Assembly: GCF_026126425.1 (NCBI RefSeq)
Contig: NZ_JAFMPW010000011.1
Location: 62,001 to 126,000 of the forward strand
DNA: 64,000 nucleotides
Source of the DNA: Muriicola sp. Z0-33
GTDB lineage: Bacteria > Bacteroidota > Bacteroidia > Flavobacteriales > Flavobacteriaceae
Reading direction: 5' to 3'
Under the pieces are notes generated by a model. It was not told where the DNA came from. It saw only the letters and a program-made list of their open reading frames with translations, and ran no database searches. The position numbers and the translations under genes were made by a program. Shown one piece after another: positions 46,047 through 53,998 of this stretch; the stretch's first letter is position 1; each line of letters begins with the position of its first letter.

Positions 46047-46067
46047 TCTGTCATTTACAGACAGAAT
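46045..46067 (-). promoter_or_regulatory. Inverted repeat overlapping the lon start codon
   Basis: The arms ATTCTGTC and GACAGAAT are exact reverse complements separated by 7 bp. In lon mRNA this forms a hairpin whose 3' arm includes the A and U of the AUG. It could mask the start codon or be an operator. Confidence 0.45.
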
Positions 46068-46246
46068 TCTATCACTTTAAATTATAATTCAATTTTTATA
46101 AGAAGCTGGTTTCCAGTGTTTAAAATTACCACTTGCCCTGTTTCTTCTGTCTATTTAGACAATTGTTGTGCCATTTCAGGGAATATTTTCCTAAAAACTG
46201 TAACAATCCCTAAATTGATTCATCTATAAGACAAACCATTTACTTT

Positions 46247-46798
46247 TTGAGCCAAAGTTTAACACATACTGAAGACCTGTTGCAATTGTGTCTGGAAGGA
46301 AAGCAGACTGCGCAATTAGAAATTTACAATCGCTATTACAAGGCCATGTATAATACAGCTGTAAGGATTGTAAAAGACAGTGCGGAAGCCGAGGATGTGA
46401 TGCAGGAATCGTTTTTAAATGCGTTTACGAAACTGAGCACATTCAAAGGAGATGTCACCTTCGGAGCCTGGTTAAAGAGGATTGTTATCAACAATAGTAT
46501 TTACCATTACCGAAAGCAACAAAAGAAGCAGGAAGTTAATCTTGATGACATAATGTACAAGGTCGAAGATAATGATGAAGTTGGAAGGGATCATAGCGGT
46601 ACAGAACTGAAGGCTCAAAAAGTGCTGGAAACTATGAAACGATTAAAAGACAATTACAGAATTTCTTTGACCTTACATTTAATCGAAGGATACGACTATG
46701 AAGAAGTGAGTCAGATAATGGATATCAGTTATGCCAATTGCAGAACAACGATATCGCGAGCAAAAGAAAGTTTGAGAAAGAAAATGATAAATGCCTGA
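46247..46798 (+). CDS. ECF-family RNA polymerase sigma factor
   Basis: A 183-residue sigma-70 family protein. Region 2 (about 25-95) holds YNRYYKAMYNTAVRIVKD, EAEDVMQESFLNAFTKL and TFGAWLKRIVINNSIYHYR. Region 4 (about 125-180) holds NYRISLTLHLIEGYDYEEVS and MDISYANCRTTISRAKESLR. The start is TTG at 46247. A downstream membrane protein with a short cytoplasmic N terminus is its probable anti-sigma factor, 3 bp away. This fits an envelope-stress type control. Confidence 0.9.
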   Translation: MSQSLTHTEDLLQLCLEGKQTAQLEIYNRYYKAMYNTAVRIVKDSAEAEDVMQESFLNAFTKLSTFKGDVTFGAWLKRIVINNSIYHYRKQQKKQEVNLDDIMYKVEDNDEVGRDHSGTELKAQKVLETMKRLKDNYRISLTLHLIEGYDYEEVSQIMDISYANCRTTISRAKESLRKKMINA

Positions 46799-46801
46799 AT
46801 T

Positions 46802-47359
46802 ATGAAAGAAGAAAACATAGATGCGCTTTTTAAAGCACTGGAAGGTAATTTTGATACGGCTACACCGGCCGCAGGGCACAAGGAAAGATTCCTTGAAAAA
46901 TTACAACCCTCTGGAGTAGTCAGTATTGGGAAAAAGAAAAAGTCCTGGTGGAAACCGCTTTCCATCGCCGCTTCTATCGCAGTATTATTTGCGGTGGGTA
47001 TGGGAATTGTAAATTCTAATCCTAGTATTGAACAGCAAGTAGCGGATATCTCACCCGAGGCATCGCAATCTCATTTTTACTTTGCAAGTCTTATAGAGCA
47101 GCAAGTACAGGAGTTGGAAAGTAAAAGCAGCCCTGAGACTAAAAAAATGATAGAAGATGCTATGCTTCAATTAGAAAAGTTAGAAGCAAATTATACCAAA
47201 TTGGAGCAAGACCTCTTAGGCGGTGGTAATAGCAAACTGATCTTAAGCGCAATGATAACCAACTTCCAGACCAGAATAGATCTTTTACAAGATGTAATGA
47301 ACAGAATTGATAATATAAACAACTTTAATACTCTAAATGATGAAAACTTTACTATTTAA
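46802..47359 (+). CDS. Probable anti-sigma factor, single-span membrane protein
   Basis: A 185-residue protein: a cytoplasmic segment (1-58) with a helical LFKALEGNFDT, then a transmembrane helix (about 57-72, SIAASIAVLFAVGMGIV), then a helical periplasmic part (about 85-175). It lacks the Zn-finger HCC motif. I call it an anti-sigma factor from its place 3 bp after an ECF sigma gene and its topology. Its 3' end overlaps the next gene by 23 bp. The exact mechanism is unknown. Confidence 0.7.
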   Translation: MKEENIDALFKALEGNFDTATPAAGHKERFLEKLQPSGVVSIGKKKKSWWKPLSIAASIAVLFAVGMGIVNSNPSIEQQVADISPEASQSHFYFASLIEQQVQELESKSSPETKKMIEDAMLQLEKLEANYTKLEQDLLGGGNSKLILSAMITNFQTRIDLLQDVMNRIDNINNFNTLNDENFTI

Positions 47360-48428
47360 ATATACATTAATGCTGATGCTGACCGTACCTGGGCTAATGA
47401 TGGCTCATAACGGGGAGCTAAAAGGAAAGCATACCAAGGAAAAGACCATAAAGAAAGAATTTAACGTGAACTCTGATGCCCTTTTAAAGGTAAGTAACAG
47501 CTATGGTAACCTCAATATTACTTCCTGGAATGAAAACAGAGTGGTAATAGAGGTTCATGTTAAGACCAATGGCAATAACGAGGAGAAAGTACAGAAAAAG
47601 CTCGATAATATTACCATAGATTTTGAAGCCAGCAGCAGCATGGTTTCTGCCAAAACCAATTTTAATAATAAAAAAAGTAGCTGGGGATGGGGTGGTAAGA
47701 GCAACAATGTAAATATGCAAATTAACTACACTATTAAACTCCCTGTAAAAAACAGTGTACACCTCAGCAATGATTATGGAAATATTAATCTTGACCGTAT
47801 AGACGGGCATGCCAAGATTAGTTGTGATTACGGCAGATTAGATATTGGAGAGTTGCACGGTAGAAACAATCAATTGAGTTTTGACTATACCTCTAAATCT
47901 ACTATTGGTTATATCAACAGTGGTAAGATCTCTGCAGACTATTCTGGTTTTACAATAGAGAAAGCGGGTAATTTAGAAGTCAGTGCTGACTATACCAACT
48001 CTACCATCGAGAAAATGGAAAATTTAGAATACTCTGCCGATTATGGTAACCTGGAGGTAGAAGAAGTGGAGAATGTTAACGGTAATGGGGATTACATCAA
48101 TGTAAAATTAGGAACAGTACACGGCAATGTGGATGTGAATGCAGATTATGGATCCGTTAGAATAAAAAGAATGGCTTCTGACGCCGGCAATATCAATTTG
48201 CGCACAGACTATACCGGAATTAAAATAGGATACGATTCCCAATATCATTTTGATTTTGAGATCACAACAGAGCATGCCGGGGTTAGCGGAAAAGACGCCT
48301 TCGAGATGAGCATAAGTAAAGAAAAATCCAGTGATCGTTACTATAAAGGCTATTACGGAAAGTCTGGTAGTGGTAACAAGGTATATATCACCAGCGATTA
48401 CGGTAGCGTATCATTTAGTCAATATTAA
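47337..48428 (+). CDS. Exported DUF4097-like beta-helix protein
   Basis: A 363-residue protein with a signal peptide (LLFKYTLMLMLTVPGLMMA). A repeated Asp-Tyr-Gly motif recurs at short spacing: SNSYGNLNI, SNDYGNINL, SCDYGRLDI, SADYSGFTI, SADYTNSTI, SADYGNLEV, NADYGSVRI and TSDYGSVSF. This predicts a beta-helix like DUF4097 adhesin proteins. A second ATG lies one codon downstream of 47337. It belongs to the sigma/anti-sigma transcript. The function is unknown, with surface or envelope attachment probable. Confidence 0.8.
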   Translation: MMKTLLFKYTLMLMLTVPGLMMAHNGELKGKHTKEKTIKKEFNVNSDALLKVSNSYGNLNITSWNENRVVIEVHVKTNGNNEEKVQKKLDNITIDFEASSSMVSAKTNFNNKKSSWGWGGKSNNVNMQINYTIKLPVKNSVHLSNDYGNINLDRIDGHAKISCDYGRLDIGELHGRNNQLSFDYTSKSTIGYINSGKISADYSGFTIEKAGNLEVSADYTNSTIEKMENLEYSADYGNLEVEEVENVNGNGDYINVKLGTVHGNVDVNADYGSVRIKRMASDAGNINLRTDYTGIKIGYDSQYHFDFEITTEHAGVSGKDAFEMSISKEKSSDRYYKGYYGKSGSGNKVYITSDYGSVSFSQY

Positions 48429-48456
48429 TTAACCTCCCTAAAATTTGGGCCTAAAA

Positions 48457-49188
48457 ATGAAAAAAATGAAAAAAGTAATAACTCTAGCTGTGGCAATGTT
48501 GGTGGTAGTAGTAACCAACGCACAGTGGAAGAAAGTAAAAGGAAACGGGAATGTAGTAACCATAGAAAGATCTACAGGAGATTATGAGGCTGTGGCTGTA
48601 TCCGGGTTCTTTGATGTAGAACTGGTTGATGGGAATGAAGGGGAACTTACATTAAAAGGTGAAGAAAACCTTCTGGACCATATCATCACCGAAGTAAAAA
48701 ATGGCAAATTGGTGATTAAAGCCGAAAAAGGTAAAAACCTCCAACCCTCTAATTGGAAAGATGGTATTCTTATCACAGTGCCTGTAGAAAGCATTAATGG
48801 AGTCTCTCTGTCAGGATCTGGCGACATAGTAGGTAAAACAAAATTGAAAGCTGATGATTTCAGTACCAGCATGTCTGGCTCAGGAGATATCACCCTTGAG
48901 GTAGAAGCAGATAATTTATCTACTTCAATGTCTGGATCCGGAGATATATCACTAAGTGGAAAAGCTGGAGATTTTGACGTAAGCATTTCTGGTTCGGGTG
49001 ATATTAAGGCATATGAGCTTGAAGCAGAAAACGTTGAAGCCCAGGTTTCTGGTTCTGCAGATATTAAGGTAACTGTTAACGGTATATTGAAAGCCAGGGT
49101 TTCTGGTTCAGGGGATATTCACTACAGAGGTAACCCTACTAAAATAGATAGTAAAGCTTCAGGATCTGGAGATATTTCCAGAGGATAA
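48457..49188 (+). CDS. Head GIN-domain (DUF2807) protein
   Basis: A 243-residue exported protein. ATG at 48457 precedes KKVITLAVAMLVVVVTNAQ, the signal peptide. The family opening VSGFFDVELVDGNEGELTLKG is followed by a repeat with the core SGSGDI seen seven times: in SLSGSGDIVG, SMSGSGDITL, SMSGSGDISL, SISGSGDIKA, QVSGSADIKV, RVSGSGDIHY and ASGSGDISRG, at a spacing of about 16-22 residues. This builds a beta-helix. It closes the sigma-factor cluster and is followed by a terminator. Confidence 0.85.
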   Translation: MKKMKKVITLAVAMLVVVVTNAQWKKVKGNGNVVTIERSTGDYEAVAVSGFFDVELVDGNEGELTLKGEENLLDHIITEVKNGKLVIKAEKGKNLQPSNWKDGILITVPVESINGVSLSGSGDIVGKTKLKADDFSTSMSGSGDITLEVEADNLSTSMSGSGDISLSGKAGDFDVSISGSGDIKAYELEAENVEAQVSGSADIKVTVNGILKARVSGSGDIHYRGNPTKIDSKASGSGDISRG

Positions 49189-49219
49189 AAATTAACATCA
49201 AAAAACGAGCACAATCAGC

Positions 49220-49250
49220 ACCCTGTTCTTTTTAGGACAGGGTTTTTTTA
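49220..49250 (+). terminator. Terminator after the GIN-domain gene
   Basis: The stem ACCCTGT / ACAGGGT with loop TCTTTTTAGG is followed by seven T. It overlaps the last codons of the convergent MFS gene, whose stop is at 49232-49234. Confidence 0.78.
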
Positions 49251-50560
49251 TTCACTCTGGTCAAAAGCAGCACCCCAATTATAAAAAAGAGTCCCAGAAA
49301 GATGGTGGCATTGCGCATGCTTCCCGTAAATTGGGCGACAAAACCATAAAGAAAAGTACCAATAACTATCCCTATTTTCTCCGCTACATCATAAAAACTA
49401 AAAAAGGAAGTGGTATCCTTTGTCTCCGGGATAAACTTGGAATAAGTAGATCTGGAGAGGGCCTGAATACCGCCCATTACCACCCCAACACAGGCTGCAG
49501 CGATATAAAAATCTAACGGACTTACTACAAAATAGGCATATATGCAGATAAAAATCCAAAGCAGGTTGATAACAATCAAGGTTTTAATATTCCCAAAAGC
49601 CCTGGATGCCCTCGCCGTTAACGTTGCCCCGAATATGGCGACAATTTGTATGACAAGAATACTTACAATTAGGCCAGTAGTACGCTCCCCATCGGAGCCC
49701 CAGTTAATTTCTTCTTCACCAAAGTAAGTGGCGATAAGCATAACCGTTTGCACCGCCATACTGTAGACAAAAAAGGCCCCTAAATATCGCTTCAGGCGCA
49801 ACTGTTCACCCAACTGATACCAGACTCCCTTTAACTCTTTAAAACCATTGAGAACAATGTTCTTGCGCTCACCTTCTTTTTTAAACCCTTTAGGAAGGTG
49901 ATAAAAAGTATACTGGCTAAATACAATCCACCAGATACCCACGGAGAGAAAGGAGTATTTCATGGCTTTAATTTCTGCCACCTCACCGGCATCCGATTCA
50001 ATACCAAAGGCGCCCGGGTTCAGAACCATAGCCAGGTTAAATAGCAATAGCAGCACACTACCGATGTATCCCATCGAAAATCCCTTTGCACTAATGCCAT
50101 CTTGCTGTTCAGGAAAGGCGATATCCGGCAGATATGAATTGTTGATTGCAAAACTTACCCAGAAACCAACAAGGCCAAAGAAATAGCAGGTAAGTCCCAG
50201 ATAAATATGTTCTAGTGAGAACCAGTACAGGCCCATACAGGAAAGCCCTCCCAAATAGCAGAAGAATTTCATAAAAATGCGCTTATTGCCCAAATAATCG
50301 GCAATCCCGGACAAAAGCGGTGTAATAATGGCTATAAATAAGAAGGCGGCTGAAGTTACATAACTAATTAGTGGGGCCCTGGCAATTTCTCCGCCAAACA
50401 CGGCAACTTTATCTATTTCGGCTACTCTGAATAAGGCACCATAAAAAATGGGGAAGATGGCTGAGGCAATCACAAGGCTGTAAACAGAATTTGCCCAGTC
50501 GTAGAACGCCCATGCATTTAATAATTTCTTACTTCCCTTAATTGCTATTGCTTTGGCCAT
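49232..50560 (-). CDS. MFS transporter, UMF1/Atg22-like family
   Basis: A 442-residue transporter with 11-12 hydrophobic helices. The N-terminal LLNAWAFYDWANSVYSLVI (about 12-30) and the loop ISGIADYLGNKRIFMKFFCY fit the UMF1 (Atg22-like) branch of the major facilitator superfamily; GGIQALSRSTYSKFIPE (about 365-381) is the conserved later loop. Substrates of this branch are unknown. A terminator hairpin ends right at its start codon, so its expression may need readthrough or antitermination. Confidence 0.87.
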   Translation of the reverse strand: MAKAIAIKGSKKLLNAWAFYDWANSVYSLVIASAIFPIFYGALFRVAEIDKVAVFGGEIARAPLISYVTSAAFLFIAIITPLLSGIADYLGNKRIFMKFFCYLGGLSCMGLYWFSLEHIYLGLTCYFFGLVGFWVSFAINNSYLPDIAFPEQQDGISAKGFSMGYIGSVLLLLFNLAMVLNPGAFGIESDAGEVAEIKAMKYSFLSVGIWWIVFSQYTFYHLPKGFKKEGERKNIVLNGFKELKGVWYQLGEQLRLKRYLGAFFVYSMAVQTVMLIATYFGEEEINWGSDGERTTGLIVSILVIQIVAIFGATLTARASRAFGNIKTLIVINLLWIFICIYAYFVVSPLDFYIAAACVGVVMGGIQALSRSTYSKFIPETKDTTSFFSFYDVAEKIGIVIGTFLYGFVAQFTGSMRNATIFLGLFFIIGVLLLTRVNKKTLS

Positions 50561-50599
50561 ATAAAAAATAAAAGCTGCCCATGGTTAACAGACAGCTTT
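50561..50599 (-). terminator. Terminator after the M48 gene, abutting the MFS start
   Basis: On the minus strand the arms AAAGCTG (50599-50593) and CAGCTTT (50577-50571) enclose a 15-base loop and are followed by TTATTTTTTAT, which ends at the MFS start codon. It would stop the glucan operon transcript before the MFS gene. Confidence 0.6.
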
Positions 50600-50639
50600 C
50601 AAAGTACGATTTTAAAAGTTCTTGATAATTTTCAATTTT

Positions 50640-51449
50640 TTATTGAAATGAAGTTACACCAAATTTAGCGGCTTCCTGCTTTGCCAGCGGCGCCCATTTG
50701 GTCAGATTATGAATTCTGGTATCGTTAGACGGGTGAGTGCTTAAAAACTCCGGAGGGGCATTGCCCCCTGCATTTGCTTTCATCCTTTTCCATAATTCAG
50801 CAGCTTCATCGGGGTTGTAACCTGCAATGGCCATTATCTGCAACCCAATCCTGTCCGCTTCACTTTCGTGCCCTCTGCTAAATGGCAACATCAACCCAAC
50901 CGTTGAACCTATTCCATAGGCCTGATTAAAAGTATTTCGTTTTTGTGGATCCTGAATGGCCACATTCCCGGCCACGGCACCCAATTGCTGCAATGTGCCC
51001 GCGCTCATCCGCTGAGCTCCATGGTCTGCAAGGGCATGTGCAACTTCATGACCCATAACCACTGCCACTCCAGTTTCTGTTTGTGTAATGGGTAATATCC
51101 CTGTATAAAAGACAATTTTACCGCCAGGCATACACCAGGCATTCACCAAAGTATCCTTAACCAGGTTGTATTCCCATTTATAATCCTTTAAGTAGCCGGG
51201 ATAGCCATTGGCAGTTAGCCATCGTTCTGCAGCCGATGAGATGCGCTGCCCAACGTTGGTGATCATTTTTGCTTCTGTTGTACCTTCCAGTACTTTGTTC
51301 TCTCCAAGGAATTGATCGTACTGTGCAAATGCCATTGGAAAGATCTGGCTATTGGGGTAAAAGTTCAGCACCTTTTTACCGGTAAACGGGTTTACTTTAC
51401 AGGCCGATACCACAAGGACCAGGGCCAGTAATAATACTATTTTTTTCAT
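50640..51449 (-). CDS. M48-family metallopeptidase, lipoprotein
   Basis: A 269-residue protein with lipobox VLVVSAC at about residues 11-17, so it is anchored in the periplasm. The zinc motif HEVAH lies in VVMGHEVAHALADHGAQRM at about 131-149, with a third ligand Glu in RGHESEADRIGLQIM. This is the M48B-type arrangement of small membrane-linked proteases such as YcaL/LoiP. It lies 40 bp after the GH31 gene, probably in the same transcript. A link to glucan metabolism is not evident. Confidence 0.87.
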   Translation of the reverse strand: MKKIVLLLALVLVVSACKVNPFTGKKVLNFYPNSQIFPMAFAQYDQFLGENKVLEGTTEAKMITNVGQRISSAAERWLTANGYPGYLKDYKWEYNLVKDTLVNAWCMPGGKIVFYTGILPITQTETGVAVVMGHEVAHALADHGAQRMSAGTLQQLGAVAGNVAIQDPQKRNTFNQAYGIGSTVGLMLPFSRGHESEADRIGLQIMAIAGYNPDEAAELWKRMKANAGGNAPPEFLSTHPSNDTRIHNLTKWAPLAKQEAAKFGVTSFQ

Positions 51450-51488
51450 ATCAAATGTGTTAGTGTTTCGCTATGTAAAATACAAAAT

Positions 51489-53888
51489 TTATTTTCCTGT
51501 TATGTGCAATTCCGTGAAATCCTTTTTGACCTCAATAGTGTTATTGCCATTCAGTTTTACATCCTTGAGCGCTACTTTAACATTGTCAACTTCTATGCCA
51601 GAAATTTTAAAAGGGAGGCCGTGTAATTTTATTTTAAAGTTTTCATAAGGGGTAATAAAAGAACCATCCTTAAACTGCTGAATTATTAATTCCTTCTTTT
51701 TTCCAAGGAGTTTAAGCCTTCTTAGACTATAGCCTTCTTTTTTGTAGTCATAACCGTCCTGGGCATCTTCATATACCAGGGATTTTTCTTCGCCCAATTT
51801 ATAATATATATCCAGGATCATCTCATTAATTTCCTTTTCGCCAACATATTGCTGAATAGGATATTTGGGAATAATTGCACCTTCTTTTATAAAAATTGGA
51901 ATTTTATCAAGGTCGGCCGCCACCCATTTTTCTACACCTCCATTTACAACTTCCTCGGTCCAGTAATTAAACCAGTTGCCTCTTGGGATATACATTCTTC
52001 TCCCCTGGGAATTGGGTTCCTGAATTGGGCAGACTAAAATTTGTTTTCCAAAAATAAACTCATCCGTCCTGAAATGGGTCTGTGTATCTTCCTGATCATA
52101 ATGAAACAATGATTGTAGCATTGGAGTTCCGGCATTGGAATACCTCCAGAACATCGTATATAAATAAGGCAATAACTGATAGCGAATCTCGATAAATTTC
52201 CGGACTACATCTGTAACTTCTTTCCCAAAAGACCATGGCTCCTGATCCCCGTGGTCGCCACTGGAATGCACACGGCAAAATGGATGAAAAATCCCCAACT
52301 GAATCCATCTGGCAAAGAGTTCCCCATTGGGTTGTTCGGCGAAGCCTCCAATATCTGAACCAACAAAAGAGTACCCGCTCATACACATTCTTTGTGCCTG
52401 CACATTGGCTATCCATAAATGTTCCCAGGTGGCCACATTATCACCTGTCCAGGTAGAGGAATACCTTTGAGTACCAGCAAAAGCCGCTCTGGTAATAACA
52501 AAAGGCCTTTTTGGGTAAACATACTTCTTTACGCCCTCATAAGTGGCTCTAACCATCTGCATCCCGTAAATATTATGGGCCTTTCTATGGGTGCAGGGAT
52601 GCCCGTCAAAATTGTGTCGTGTATCCAGAGGTGCCGTCTTTGTGGGTACTTCCATCACAGCCGGTTCATTCATATCATTCCAAACTGCATGTACGCCTGT
52701 TTCGGTCATGAATTCCTTATAGAGTTCTGCCCACCATTCTCTAACTTTCGGATTGGTAAAATCGGGAAAATTACACTGGCCTGGCCAAACCTTGCCTCGC
52801 ATTGCAGGGCCGTCTCCACGCTTGCAGAAATAATCGTTTTCAACAGCCTCATTATACACCCAATAATCACGGTCTATCTTAATTCCGGGATCTATCATGA
52901 CCACCGTTTTAAACCCGTCATCATTAAGTTCGTCTATCATCCGCTTGGGATCCGGGAATTTCTTTTTGTCCCAGGTAAAACAACGAAACTCATCCATATA
53001 ATCAATATCCAGGTAAATGGCATCACAGGGGATCTTGAGTTTTCTGAACTGAGCTGCAATTTCCTTTACATTACTCTCTGGAAAATAGCTCCATTTAGAT
53101 TGGTGATATCCCAGCGCCCACATTGGAGGAAGTTCTGGTGTTCCTGTGAGGTTGGTATAGAGTTTAACCACCTCTAACATCTCCGGGCCATAAAAGAAAT
53201 AATAATTCATCTCTCCCCCATCTGCCCAGAAGCTGGTTACATTTCTTCGTTCATGGGCAAAATCAAAATAGGTCCTGAAAGTATTGTCAAAAAAGAGTCC
53301 ATACGCCTGGTTATGGTGCAAGCCAATATAGAAGGGCACCGCTTTATAGAGCGGCTCCTGATCCTTCCCATAGGCATACTGATCTGTACACCAGTTATTT
53401 ACCCTCTTGCCTTTTAAATTAGAATGGGTAGCTTTATCGCCCATGCCATAGAAACTCTCCGAAGGCTGGGTAATTTTACTCATCTTTACCGTATTACCGC
53501 CGTGAGTATAATTTTCTTCCCAATGAAATCCTATTTCATCTTCATTTAATATTGTTCCCTGAAGATCGGAAATTTGAGTTCTTAAAGATTTTTTGTCAAT
53601 CAGTACCTTCAATTTGGAAGTTTCTACCAAATATTCGGTTTTGGTTTCAGAGGTTTGTAGTTTGTTATAACCATTGGTGGCATTTTCACTAATGGCATAT
53701 GAAAAGTCGGGCTCAAATACGTGCTCTGTCGCGTATCGAAATCTAATTACTCCATCCTGAAGTACAGACAATTCCAAGATTACACCATTCTCCGTAGTAA
53801 AATATAGCTTGTGGGTATCTTTTTTAAAATCTACAATTTGGTTGGGATATAAATTACCCTTGTACTCCAGTTCGGTATTGGTAATCAT
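51489..53888 (-). CDS. Glycoside hydrolase family 31 alpha-glucosidase
   Basis: A 799-residue GH31 enzyme without signal peptide. IYLDIDYMDEFRCFTWD (about residues 294-310) is the conserved strand beta-3, WNDMNEPAVME at about 405-415 carries the nucleophile Asp, and STWTGDNVATWEHL at about 475-488 the acid/base Asp. The N-terminal domain (about 1-150) and C-terminal beta domain are as in the family. It should release glucose from alpha-glucans or maltose. It lies 110 bp after glgB in the same direction, which suggests glucan or maltose turnover. Confidence 0.93.
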   Translation of the reverse strand: MITNTELEYKGNLYPNQIVDFKKDTHKLYFTTENGVILELSVLQDGVIRFRYATEHVFEPDFSYAISENATNGYNKLQTSETKTEYLVETSKLKVLIDKKSLRTQISDLQGTILNEDEIGFHWEENYTHGGNTVKMSKITQPSESFYGMGDKATHSNLKGKRVNNWCTDQYAYGKDQEPLYKAVPFYIGLHHNQAYGLFFDNTFRTYFDFAHERRNVTSFWADGGEMNYYFFYGPEMLEVVKLYTNLTGTPELPPMWALGYHQSKWSYFPESNVKEIAAQFRKLKIPCDAIYLDIDYMDEFRCFTWDKKKFPDPKRMIDELNDDGFKTVVMIDPGIKIDRDYWVYNEAVENDYFCKRGDGPAMRGKVWPGQCNFPDFTNPKVREWWAELYKEFMTETGVHAVWNDMNEPAVMEVPTKTAPLDTRHNFDGHPCTHRKAHNIYGMQMVRATYEGVKKYVYPKRPFVITRAAFAGTQRYSSTWTGDNVATWEHLWIANVQAQRMCMSGYSFVGSDIGGFAEQPNGELFARWIQLGIFHPFCRVHSSGDHGDQEPWSFGKEVTDVVRKFIEIRYQLLPYLYTMFWRYSNAGTPMLQSLFHYDQEDTQTHFRTDEFIFGKQILVCPIQEPNSQGRRMYIPRGNWFNYWTEEVVNGGVEKWVAADLDKIPIFIKEGAIIPKYPIQQYVGEKEINEMILDIYYKLGEEKSLVYEDAQDGYDYKKEGYSLRRLKLLGKKKELIIQQFKDGSFITPYENFKIKLHGLPFKISGIEVDNVKVALKDVKLNGNNTIEVKKDFTELHITGK

Positions 53889-53998
53889 TGTCGGTTTCTA
53901 TTTATAGCGTTTTCGGACCAACAAAAAAAAGACATTCGTCCTTAATAAGGAAATGATCTTATCATCATTTACGAACTATAACGATTTAGTGCCATTTT

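Noticed and set aside
52419-53177. Long open frame on the plus strand (252 codons) inside the GH31 gene
   Set aside because: It is antisense to a gene with all GH31 catalytic motifs; its translation has no recognisable domain and a His/Ile/Pro-rich make-up typical of a shadow frame.
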